A stretch of 64,000 nt of DNA from Rhodococcus sp. SMB37 (GTDB lineage Bacteria; Actinomycetota; Actinomycetes; Mycobacteriales; Mycobacteriaceae), in NCBI RefSeq assembly GCF_004345605.1, contig NZ_SLVY01000014.1, positions 1 through 64,000 on the forward strand, written 5' to 3'. The notes below the pieces were generated by a model that searched no databases, was not told the origin of the DNA, and was given only the letters and a program-made list of their open reading frames with translations. A program made the translations under genes and the position numbers. This document shows positions 35,674-42,962 of this stretch, piece by piece. The first letter of the stretch is position 1; every line of letters starts with the position of its first letter.

Positions 35674-36582
35674 ATGTCCGATTTACGGCAGCCTGCTGAA
35701 GAGCTTTTCGGTACGAACCTCGTCGCGATGGCGACCCCGATGCGTCCGGGAGGCGACCTCAGCGTGTCCGACGTGGGTTCGCTCGTCGACCACCTGCTTG
35801 CCAAGGGATGTGACGGCATAGTCGTTGCCGGCACCACAGGTGAGTCGCCCACCCTGACCGAAGCTGAAACCACCGCGCTCGTACAGGTAGTCAAGGGTCG
35901 TGCCGGAAACCGCGCCAAGGTGATCGTCGGGGTCGGTACCTACGACACCGCAGCCACCGTACGCCGCGCCCAGGATGCCGAAGGCGCGGGCGCCGATGCC
36001 CTGCTTCTGGTATGCCCGTACTACTCACTACCCACTCAGGCGGGAGTGATCGCACACGGGCTCACCGTCGCCGACGCCACCGCGCTGCCTGTAATGCTCT
36101 ATGACGTCCCCGCCCGTACCGGCACACCGATGGACACGACCAGCATCGTCGAGCTGGCCGCTCACCCGAACATCCGCGCGATCAAGGACGCCAAGGGAGA
36201 CCTGTTGGAGGCGATGTCCATCATGGAACGGACCTCGTTGGCCTACTACTGCGGCATCGACGAGCTCAACCTCGCCTATTTGGCATGCGGGGCCGCAGGG
36301 GTGCTCAGCGTGGTCGGCAATGTCGCTGCCGACCGCACCGCCGCTCTGATCGCCGCCGTTCGCGTCGGCGACCTCGAATCTGCACGCAAGATCCAGACGT
36401 CGCTGCTTGGCCTCACCGACGCGATCATGCGCACATCCCAGGGCGCCATCATGATCAAGGCGGCGCTGGCCCAGCTAGGCATAATCACCCACCCCACAGT
36501 TCGGCTTCCACTGGTGGAGTCGCCAACGGCTGATCTGGACAAGCTGAATGCTGCGCTCACACCACTCGCGATTTGCGCCTAA
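35674..36582 (+). CDS. dapA: 4-hydroxy-tetrahydrodipicolinate synthase (DapA family)
   Basis: The 302-residue class I aldolase-fold protein has GTTGESPTLT near 50 (pyruvate-binding Thr-Thr), the Tyr of YDVPARTG near 143 and the Schiff-base Lys in AIKDAKGD near 171. It condenses pyruvate with aspartate semialdehyde in lysine synthesis, or acts as a related aldolase/lyase. Because it is next to a LysR gene and on an acquired segment, it may be a second copy with a catabolic or lysine-linked role. The ATG at 35674 is the start; an upstream open stretch overlaps the LysR gene. Confidence 0.85.
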   Translation: MSDLRQPAEELFGTNLVAMATPMRPGGDLSVSDVGSLVDHLLAKGCDGIVVAGTTGESPTLTEAETTALVQVVKGRAGNRAKVIVGVGTYDTAATVRRAQDAEGAGADALLLVCPYYSLPTQAGVIAHGLTVADATALPVMLYDVPARTGTPMDTTSIVELAAHPNIRAIKDAKGDLLEAMSIMERTSLAYYCGIDELNLAYLACGAAGVLSVVGNVAADRTAALIAAVRVGDLESARKIQTSLLGLTDAIMRTSQGAIMIKAALAQLGIITHPTVRLPLVESPTADLDKLNAALTPLAICA

Positions 36583-36599
36583 AAGAGAGTTCTTACAGA

Positions 36600-36760
36600 G
36601 TGATACACGATCAGTGGATCAAGTTTCTGACCCGATGGAACGACGGGCAAGTCTCGTCCGACGAGCTCACCGAATGGCAGACTGCTGCACTGCAAACAGT
36701 CCTCGACCGTGTCTCGGACAAGTCGCCGTTCTACCGCGAGCGCATGAGCCGGCAGCGGGT
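36600..36760 (+). pseudogene. N-terminal fragment of a PaaK-like acyl-CoA ligase
   Basis: From GTG 36600 (AGAGAG nearby) the frame reads IHDQWIKFLTRWNDGQ and WQTAALQTVLDRVSDKSPFY. The latter is the characteristic beginning of phenylacetate-CoA-ligase-type enzymes (an array of helices ending in SPFYRERM). All catalytic motifs are absent. The similarity stops just before the palindrome at 36768-36785, where the regulator HTH begins. It was probably cotranscribed with dapA before truncation. Confidence 0.65.
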
Positions 36761-36766
36761 GATTGT

Positions 36767-36786
36767 GCGGGGCGTGCACGCCCCGC
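36767..36786. repeat. 20-bp perfect palindrome at the right junction
   Basis: GCGGGGCGTGCACGCCCCGC is a perfect inverted repeat placed exactly where the ligase fragment ends and the response-regulator HTH resumes. Part of it (ACGCCCCGC) encodes TPR of the HTH domain. It could be the product of the joining event or a chance GC palindrome. Confidence 0.7.
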
Positions 36787-36966
36787 GAACTTCGCGTTCT
36801 CGAAGCGCTCGTGCAAGGGGATGAGAACCGTGAGATCGCCGAAGCGCTCCACGTCACCCGCGAGACGGTCAAGACGCATGTGTCGTCGGTCCTCGCCAAG
36901 TTCGGTGCGCGGAACCGCACTCACGCGGCGGTTCTGGCGCTCGACGCCGGTCTCGTCACCTGGTGA
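36778..36966 (+). pseudogene. LuxR-type HTH end of the split response regulator
   Basis: The frame reads TPRELRVLEALVQGDENREI, then AEALHVTRETVKTHVSSVLA and ends DAGLVTW. It is a complete GerE/LuxR DNA-binding domain with no receiver attached. It has the same strand and family as the receiver fragment at 32298-32487. Joined, the two would still lack about 80 central residues, so the insertion also removed part of the gene. A short HTH-only protein could in principle be made from an internal start. Confidence 0.75.
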
Positions 36967-36975
36967 GTGGCGGGA

Positions 36976-38658
36976 CTACTCGGTCCCGAGGGACGCAGCT
37001 TGTGCTCGCGCCCACCGGTAGTCGGCCTTGCCGACGGGGCTTCGCTGAATCGCTTCGGTGAAGATCACCGACTTCGGAAGCTTGTACCGAGCAACCGACT
37101 TCGCTGCGTGGTCCACCAGTTCGCCGGCGTTCACTTTATGGCCCGGGAGTAGTTGAACGATCGCGACGACTGCCTCACCCCACGTGTCGCTCGGGCGGCC
37201 GGCAACGAGAACATCGGCGATGGCGGGGTGCGAACCGATCGCCATCTCCACTTCTTCGACGAAGATCTTCTCCCCGCCGGAGTTGATGGTCACCGAGTCG
37301 CGGCCGAGCAGGTGGATCGATCCGTCGTCGAGTCGTTGCGCTCGATCGCCCGGCAGGACGAATCGCTCGCCCCCGACGACGGGGAAGGTTGCGGCGGTCT
37401 TCTTTGCGTCACCCTTGTAGCCGAGCGGGACGTGTCCGCGTTGCGCGAGCCAACCCAGGTCGTGGTGCCCCGGTTCGGCGAGTCCGTCGAGGTCCTCGGT
37501 GAGGACGCATGTGTTCGACCCGGGAGTGAATCGACCGGTCGAGACGGAGCCTGCGCTGGAGACATGCGTCATCTGCGTTCCGGTCTCGGAGGAACCGGCC
37601 CCGTCGATCACCACCGCCTTGGGGACGAGGTCCAGAAGTCGCTGCTTGACCGTGGGCGACAGGATCGCACCACCGTTGGCCAGGATCGACAGCGACGACA
37701 GGTCGGCATCGGTCTTCTCGAACTCGGCGGCGAGGGGTCGCGCGATGGCGTCGCCGACCATCATCAACGCGGTGGGGCGTTCGGCCTCGATCGTCTGTGC
37801 CACTGCCTCCGGATCCAATCGGTCGACCACAGGGGAGAACACCAGGGTCTGTCCGGTGAGGATGCCGGTCAGTGACGCCCACTGAGCCGCGCCGTGGATC
37901 AAGGGGGGAAGCACGAACATCGTGAATCCGGCATTGTCGGCCGCGGTCGACGCCACTTGGTCGGGAGAGGTGATGCACTCCCCGGTGTACACGTTCCGAC
38001 CACCGCAGGATGCCATGTAGATATCGTGCTGACGCCACAGCACGCCCTTGGGCATACCGGTGGTGCCCCCGGTGTAGAGAATGTAGAGATCGTCCGGTGA
38101 CTGTGCGGCAGGCGCTGGGGCCGGGGAGGTTTCGGCAAGCACGGTTTCGTAGTCGACCGCACCGGGGAGCAGAGGGTTGCCCGAGTCGTCGGCGATCTGG
38201 ATCAGCACCTCGATGTGGGGAAGCGCTGGTAGCACCTGTGCCAGTTGCGGTGCGAACGCCGCGTGGTAGACGATCGCGCTCGCTTCCGCATCGGAGAGAA
38301 GATATTCGAGCTCCTTCTCCACATAGCGGTAGTTGACGTTGAACGGTGCGACGCGGGCGCGGAAAGCGCCGAGCATCGACTCGAGGTATTCGTTGCCGTT
38401 GTACGCGTAGATGCCGAGGGTGTCTTGGCCGATCTCGTGTCCGTCGAGCCCGTCGCGTTCGGTGCGGGCACCGAGCCCACGAGATGTCAGATAAGCGGCG
38501 AGCCGGCGAGAACGATCGGCCAGCATGGCCTGCGTGATCCGCCGGTCGCGGAAGACGACGACTTCTCTGTCCGGAATGGACGACGCGACAGCGTCCACGA
38601 GTTCCGGGATCGTGAACTCCCTGGTGACTGCCGCGGGCCCTGCGGTGAGATCGGTCAA
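36976..38658 (-). CDS. Acyl-CoA synthetase (FadD-type)
   Basis: The 560-residue AMP-binding protein has YILYTGGTTGMPKG near 192-205, the IDGAGSSETG AMP motif, the hinge GRDSVTINSGGEKIFVEE and a catalytic Lys in RSPVGKADYRW. It resembles the mycobacterial FadD3/FadD17 style of alicyclic acid ligases. The TTG at 38658 is preferred because AGGAG stands five bases upstream; a TTG 48 bp earlier would lie inside the shared operator. It is divergent from the ALDH gene and probably under the same regulator. Confidence 0.87.
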   Translation of the reverse strand: MTDLTAGPAAVTREFTIPELVDAVASSIPDREVVVFRDRRITQAMLADRSRRLAAYLTSRGLGARTERDGLDGHEIGQDTLGIYAYNGNEYLESMLGAFRARVAPFNVNYRYVEKELEYLLSDAEASAIVYHAAFAPQLAQVLPALPHIEVLIQIADDSGNPLLPGAVDYETVLAETSPAPAPAAQSPDDLYILYTGGTTGMPKGVLWRQHDIYMASCGGRNVYTGECITSPDQVASTAADNAGFTMFVLPPLIHGAAQWASLTGILTGQTLVFSPVVDRLDPEAVAQTIEAERPTALMMVGDAIARPLAAEFEKTDADLSSLSILANGGAILSPTVKQRLLDLVPKAVVIDGAGSSETGTQMTHVSSAGSVSTGRFTPGSNTCVLTEDLDGLAEPGHHDLGWLAQRGHVPLGYKGDAKKTAATFPVVGGERFVLPGDRAQRLDDGSIHLLGRDSVTINSGGEKIFVEEVEMAIGSHPAIADVLVAGRPSDTWGEAVVAIVQLLPGHKVNAGELVDHAAKSVARYKLPKSVIFTEAIQRSPVGKADYRWARAQAASLGTE

Positions 38659-38705
38659 GGTGACTCCTGTGGGATCAGCTAACCCGTCACATGAACTATT
38701 CGACA

Positions 38706-38724
38706 AACTGTAATGTATACGGCA
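38706..38724. promoter_or_regulatory. Shared 19-bp operator, FadD/ALDH divergent promoter
   Basis: AACTGT-AATGTAT-ACGGCA matches TACTGT-N7-ACAGTA at nine of the twelve half-site positions. It lies between the divergent ligase (start 38658) and ALDH (start 38778), so one bound dimer could control both. Confidence 0.6.
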
Positions 38725-38777
38725 ACTCTTGCGATAGGGTTCGGGTCTGGCAATGTGCAGTCGAACGGGGGATGGCG

Positions 38778-40268
38778 ATGAGCATGGTCGAGAACGTCGG
38801 CGTCACCACACTGAACGAACCGGACGGGGAGTTGTCGCGCATCCTCGCGCTGCAGCGGAGAGCATTTCTCGCCGATGGTTTTCCCTCCGCGGAGAGGCGA
38901 CGTCACCGCATCGACCGACTTGTCGCGCTCATGCTCGACAACGCCGATGCGCTCGTCGACGCCCTGGTGTCGGACTTCGGTAGTAAGTCTCGGATCGGCA
39001 CGATGTCGATGGAATTCGTCGGCATCATCGACGCGATCGAGCACACCCGTGCGCACGTGGCGAAGTGGATGAGAACGACGCCGCTGATGCGCGCGTGCAG
39101 ACTCGCAGGGTTGCGGGCCGAGGTGGTGCCGTCGCCACTCGGGGTGGTTGGGATCATCGGGCCCTGGAACTTCCCGCTGCATCTGGTGATCATGCCCGCG
39201 GCAGCAGCGTTTGCGGCGGGAAACCGGGTGATGATCAAGATGTCGGAAATCACCCCTGCGACATCGGACCTGTTCGCCTCCCTCGCTCAGAAGTATTTCG
39301 ACGAGGCGGAACTGGCGGTCGTGACCGGCGGAGCCGACGTGGGTGCCGCATTCTCGGCTCTCCCGCTCGACCATCTGTTCTTCACCGGTTCGCCAGGTGT
39401 CGGGAAGCGAATCCAGGCTGCGGCGGCGCAGAACCTGGTGCCCGTCACGCTCGAACTCGGTGGAAAGAATCCGGCCGTGGTGGGGCCACGCGCTGGCATC
39501 GAACGCGCGGCCGAACGCGTGGCTCTGGGACGGATGGTCAACGGCGGCCAGGTCTGCATCTGTCCCGACTACGTGATGGTGCACGAGACCGATGCCGAAA
39601 GATTCTCTGCTGCAGTGCTGTCCACGTGGAGAAAGCGATTCCCCACTATGGTTGCCAACCCGGAGTATCCCTCGTGCGTCGACACCGCGAACTACGACCG
39701 AGTGGTGAGCTTGATCGACGACGCGCGTTCCCGCGGTGCACACGTGCAGGCGGTCGCGCCCAGCGGCGAGCAGCTTCCCGATCCGGAAACGCGAAAGGTT
39801 CCCCCCACTCTCGTTTCGAACGTCTCCGACGACATGCGCATCACGCACGAGGAGATCTTCGGCCCGGCACTCATGCTCGTCGCCTATCGCGATCTCTCCG
39901 ACGTTGTCGACTACGTGAACGCGCGCCCTTCGCCGCTGGTCGCCTACTGGTTCGGGCCGGACGACGACGACTTCCGCCGGTTCGTTCGCAGCACCCGCAC
40001 CGGTGGGGTTGCGCGAAACGAGTTCGGAATTCACATGCTTCCGGCGTCTGCCCCGTTCGGTGGAGTCGGGAACAGCGGCATGGGCGCTTACCATGGCAAG
40101 GCGGGTTTCGACACGTTCAGCCATCGCCGATCCGTCGTGGGCACCGATCTTCCGTTCATGCTTGCGACGTCGAGTGCTGTCCCGCCGTTCGGGCGGGTGC
40201 CCCGCCTGATCGTCGATCTGACGATGCGGCGCGCTCGCCGACGGACCGCCCACCGCCTGCGGGATTAG
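38778..40268 (+). CDS. Aldehyde dehydrogenase (coniferyl-aldehyde-dehydrogenase-like)
   Basis: The 496-residue ALDH has the catalytic Cys260 in GGQVCICPDYV, the Glu in LELGGKNPAVV and FTGSPGVGKRIQ. The NGGQ-C-x-C-PDYV wording is that of the coniferyl/fatty aldehyde dehydrogenase subgroup, and the basic C-terminus (MRRARRRTAHRL) suggests membrane contact. The ATG at 38778 has GGGGG six bases upstream; an ATG two codons earlier is possible. It would oxidise the aldehyde derived from a hydroxylated substrate to the acid used by the divergent ligase. Confidence 0.87.
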   Translation: MSMVENVGVTTLNEPDGELSRILALQRRAFLADGFPSAERRRHRIDRLVALMLDNADALVDALVSDFGSKSRIGTMSMEFVGIIDAIEHTRAHVAKWMRTTPLMRACRLAGLRAEVVPSPLGVVGIIGPWNFPLHLVIMPAAAAFAAGNRVMIKMSEITPATSDLFASLAQKYFDEAELAVVTGGADVGAAFSALPLDHLFFTGSPGVGKRIQAAAAQNLVPVTLELGGKNPAVVGPRAGIERAAERVALGRMVNGGQVCICPDYVMVHETDAERFSAAVLSTWRKRFPTMVANPEYPSCVDTANYDRVVSLIDDARSRGAHVQAVAPSGEQLPDPETRKVPPTLVSNVSDDMRITHEEIFGPALMLVAYRDLSDVVDYVNARPSPLVAYWFGPDDDDFRRFVRSTRTGGVARNEFGIHMLPASAPFGGVGNSGMGAYHGKAGFDTFSHRRSVVGTDLPFMLATSSAVPPFGRVPRLIVDLTMRRARRRTAHRLRD

Positions 40269-40269
40269 A

Positions 40270-40288
40270 TACTGTATAGACAACAGTA
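40270..40288. promoter_or_regulatory. Shared 19-bp operator, amidohydrolase promoter (perfect copy)
   Basis: TACTGT-ATAGACA-ACAGTA is a perfect inverted repeat and the best copy of the shared element. It overlaps a possible -35 box TAGACA (40277-40282), followed after 17 bp by TAGTGT (40300-40305). It lies 79 bp before the amidohydrolase start. Confidence 0.75.
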
Positions 40289-40366
40289 AGTGTGTGGCCT
40301 AGTGTTCGACGTGAGGAAATCTGCGCGCCCGCCGTGTGCCGAAACTTCGACCGGAGGTGAACGACG

Positions 40367-41593
40367 ATGACCGTCGTGCCCGAGAAATCAACCCGCAGCG
40401 ACGAAGTCGTGTACAACCGGCCTGTCGATTGCGACAACCACTACTACGAGAAGATCGACGCCTTCACCCGGTACCTCGACCCCGCTTTCAAGGATCGCGG
40501 TGTCGAAGTGATCAAGCGCGGCAAACACACCGAATTGCTCGCCGGGGGAAAACTTCTCGAGTTCGTTCCGAATCCGACATTCGACCCGGTGATCGTCCCG
40601 GGTGCTCTGGATCTGTTGTTCCGGGGACAGATTCCGGAGGGAGTCGATCCACGAAGCCTGATGAAGGTGGAGCCGCTCAACCCCGCGTACCAGGATCACG
40701 ACGTCCGACTCGAGATGATCGAGCAGCAGGAGATGTCGGGGGTGATCCTCCTTCCGACACTTGCGTGTGGAGTCGAAGAGGCACTCAAAGAAGACATCCC
40801 GGCCACGATGGCGAGTGTCACGGCATTCAACACGTGGTTGGACGAGGACTGGGGATACAACTACAAGGGCCGCATCTTCTCGGCGCCGATGCTGGCGCTC
40901 GCCGACCCGGATGAAGCGGTCGCAGAGATCGACCGACTCCTCGAACGCGACGTCAAGCTGGTCTACGTCCGTCCCGCGCCCGTACCAGCCGGGCACGGGA
41001 CCTCCAGATCGCTCGGCGACATGAGGTACGACACCGTGTGGGCGAAGCTGGAGGAATCAGGCATCCCGGTTGCGTTCCATCTCAGCGACAGCGGATACAA
41101 CGGCTCGATCGCACGTGCCTGGGGTGCACCGGCACGATTCGTACCCTTCAAGACGTCGAACCCGCTCGCGAACATCGTCGTCTCCGATCGTGCGATCCAC
41201 GACACGATGGCGAGTCTGATCCTCGGCGGCGTGTTCACGCGTCACCCGAAGTTACGTGTCGCCAGCATCGAGAACGGTTCGGACTGGGTGCAATTGCTGG
41301 TCAAACGACTGAAGAAGCAGGCGAATCAGACGCCATGGGCATTCGCCGAGCCGCCCGTCGACACGATCCGCCGGCACCTGTGGGTGGCGCCGTACTACGA
41401 GGACGACGTCCGCGCGCTGGCCGACCTCGTCGGATCCGATCGCGTCCTGTTCGGCTCCGACTGGCCACATGGTGAAGGCCTCGAGAAGCCGACGGATTTC
41501 GTCAAGGAACTCGGCGACTTCGACGAGGGTGAGAAAGACCGGATCATGCGCACCAACGTGCTGGATTACCTGGGGATCCCTCCCGGTTGCTGA
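40367..41593 (+). CDS. Amidohydrolase-2 family protein
   Basis: The 408-residue TIM-barrel protein belongs to the amidohydrolase_2 family, which includes decarboxylases (ACMSD, gamma-resorcylate) and C-C bond hydrolases. The N-terminal metal strand reads VDCDNHYYE, with the usual HxH altered. A conserved His lies in FHLSDSG near 243, and the C-terminal metal Asp in FGSDWPHGEG near 364. It is clearly related to the partial protein at 63137-64000 (shared RVASIENGS and FGSD[WY]PH segments). The reaction is unknown; ring or chain C-C cleavage or decarboxylation is the best guess. Confidence 0.82.
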   Translation: MTVVPEKSTRSDEVVYNRPVDCDNHYYEKIDAFTRYLDPAFKDRGVEVIKRGKHTELLAGGKLLEFVPNPTFDPVIVPGALDLLFRGQIPEGVDPRSLMKVEPLNPAYQDHDVRLEMIEQQEMSGVILLPTLACGVEEALKEDIPATMASVTAFNTWLDEDWGYNYKGRIFSAPMLALADPDEAVAEIDRLLERDVKLVYVRPAPVPAGHGTSRSLGDMRYDTVWAKLEESGIPVAFHLSDSGYNGSIARAWGAPARFVPFKTSNPLANIVVSDRAIHDTMASLILGGVFTRHPKLRVASIENGSDWVQLLVKRLKKQANQTPWAFAEPPVDTIRRHLWVAPYYEDDVRALADLVGSDRVLFGSDWPHGEGLEKPTDFVKELGDFDEGEKDRIMRTNVLDYLGIPPGC

Positions 41594-41602
41594 ATGCCGC
41601 AT

Positions 41603-41634
41603 GGGTGCACTCGTCTCACCAGGCGAGTGCACCC
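41603..41634. terminator. Bidirectional terminator
   Basis: GGGTGCACTCG (41603-41613) and CGAGTGCACCC (41624-41634) form a perfect 11-bp stem with a 10-nt loop. It lies between the convergent amidohydrolase and TetR genes and can end both. Confidence 0.8.
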
Positions 41635-41659
41635 ACGCGAATCCTGTGTCCGCAGACGT

Positions 41660-42421
41660 CTACTTTGCGCGCGACGAGCGCGTCGTGGCCTTCTTTGCCT
41701 TGCTTTTCGCTGCGGGCTCCTCCTGCTCGAGGAGGCGGCTGGTGTGTTCGAGGATGCAATTGAGCCCGTACTCGAAGTTGTAGTCGTCCGGTACGCCGCC
41801 CACTCGCCCCCGACCTGCAGCTTCCGCGAGAAGCGGGGTGCTCTCCGGCGTGACGACCAGGTTCTCGTAGTACGCCTGCGACGTCGGGTCGTATTTCTTG
41901 CCGCGTTCCTGCAGTCGCGCGAGCACGACCGAACCCCGGACGTGCAGCTGAACGGCGGAGTATGCGTCGAAGGCGTCGTCGAGCGACAGACCGCCCTTGA
42001 CGAGGTCGTCGATGATGTGCTCGATCTCGCGTGCGCCGAGGGTGGCGTTCTTGGGGCTGAGTGACGACCTGATCAGGATCAGGTCGCACAGGATCGGGTT
42101 TGCCAGGAATGCGCGCCGCGCCGCGTGTGCGTGGTTGTAGAGGCGTTCGCGCCAGTCCGAGCCGGAATCGCCCATCACGGCCTCGACCTGCATCTGCGCG
42201 AGGGCGCGATCCGTCATCGCGTTGAGCAGTTCGTCCTTCTTGCGGAAGTACCAGTAGATGCTCGTGACACCGACGCCGAGGTGTTTGGCGAGTTGCGGCA
42301 TGCTCAGGTTGTCGACCGGGACGTCCTCGGCGAGTTCGAACGCGCCGGCGATGATGTCCTCGGGATTGATGGATCCGCGCTCACGACGTTCGCGCTTCTG
42401 AGGCTCTTCTTTACGCGCCAT
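41660..42421 (-). CDS. TetR-family regulator, candidate master regulator of the island
   Basis: The 253-residue TetR protein has its HTH near 46-65 (SMPQLAKHLGVGVTSIYWYF), a large ligand domain and a Lys/Ala-rich basic tail (AKSKAKKATTRSSRAK). The ATG at 42421 has GGAGAG in front; a GTG 21 bp upstream is less likely. It is the only TetR gene within the right-hand catabolic island. A degenerate copy of the shared operator (CACTGT-N7-ACCGGA) lies upstream of its start, consistent with autoregulation. Confidence 0.85.
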   Translation of the reverse strand: MARKEEPQKRERRERGSINPEDIIAGAFELAEDVPVDNLSMPQLAKHLGVGVTSIYWYFRKKDELLNAMTDRALAQMQVEAVMGDSGSDWRERLYNHAHAARRAFLANPILCDLILIRSSLSPKNATLGAREIEHIIDDLVKGGLSLDDAFDAYSAVQLHVRGSVVLARLQERGKKYDPTSQAYYENLVVTPESTPLLAEAAGRGRVGGVPDDYNFEYGLNCILEHTSRLLEQEEPAAKSKAKKATTRSSRAK

Positions 42422-42535
42422 TGCTCTCCGACTTCCGTCCACAGTTCATCCGTCAGGACGGCAGCACAGGCGTGAAGCGGCCCGTGCGGTGGTACGGACT
42501 GCCGGTGGCACTGAGTGCTGCCGACCATTTCGGCT

Positions 42536-42554
42536 CACTGTAGCGCATACCGGA
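42536..42554. promoter_or_regulatory. Possible degenerate copy of the shared operator upstream of TetR
   Basis: CACTGT-AGCGCAT-ACCGGA keeps the ACTGT-N7-AC core of the shared element, about 115 bp upstream of the TetR start. It is the weakest match and could be chance. Confidence 0.35.
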
Positions 42555-42573
42555 ACGTTGCCGGGATGTGCCG

Positions 42574-42765
42574 TCACTCGGCGATGCTGAGTGCAGCGGA
42601 CGGGCAATTGCTCACCGCAGTACGCAGATCGGCTTCGCTGCATCTCACCGCAGCGGCGTCGTCGATGACGACGTACCCTCCGTCGCCGACCTCGAAAACA
42701 TCGGGTGCGGTCGCTTCACACAGGCCGTGGCCCACACACCTGTCACCATCGACAACAACGCGCAT
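42574..42765 (-). CDS. Small P450-type ferredoxin with CxxHxxC motif
   Basis: The 63-residue ferredoxin starts MRVVVDGDRCVGHGLC. Cys10 and Cys16 flank His13 where a cysteine would be usual, and Cys54-Pro completes the set. Such CxxHxxC(n)CP ferredoxins carry a 3Fe-4S, or a His-ligated 4Fe-4S, cluster and serve actinobacterial P450s. The upstream frame to 42819 is open, but the ferredoxin begins at 42765. It is cotranscribed with the ligase/hydratase genes and is the probable redox partner of the P450 at 49521-50735, and perhaps of that at 27358. Confidence 0.87.
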   Translation of the reverse strand: MRVVVDGDRCVGHGLCEATAPDVFEVGDGGYVVIDDAAAVRCSEADLRTAVSNCPSAALSIAE

Positions 42766-42815
42766 CGTCTCGCTCCTTGCTCGGCTACTCGGATCCGGCA
42801 ACTGGGGCTCGGAAG

Positions 42816-42962
42816 TCAATAGGCCATGAAGAGGATCTCGTCCCGGCTGTAATCATGGTCGGGATGACGTTCGCCGAGATGGTGCCGGACCTTCTCGACG
42901 AGGTCGTCCTCGTCGGTGCCGCGTAGGTATTCGCCGCACGGGCAAGTCAATCGCTTCTTCAT
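42816..42962 (-). CDS. DUF1059-type small protein
   Basis: The 48-residue protein reads MKKRLTCPCGEYLRG, then DEDDLVEKVRHHLGERHP and ends DEILFMAY. The paired cysteines and spaced histidines fit a DUF1059-like zinc-binding mini-protein. Its function is not known. The ATG overlaps the stop of the double ligase (ATGA), so it is translated with it, and the ferredoxin follows 50 bp later. Confidence 0.8.
   Translation of the reverse strand: MKKRLTCPCGEYLRGTDEDDLVEKVRHHLGERHPDHDYSRDEILFMAY

Noticed and set aside
36767-36786. The palindrome as an IS end or recombination (attachment) site
   Set aside because: There is only one copy, no partner at the left junction 32488, and no transposase or integrase in the segment.
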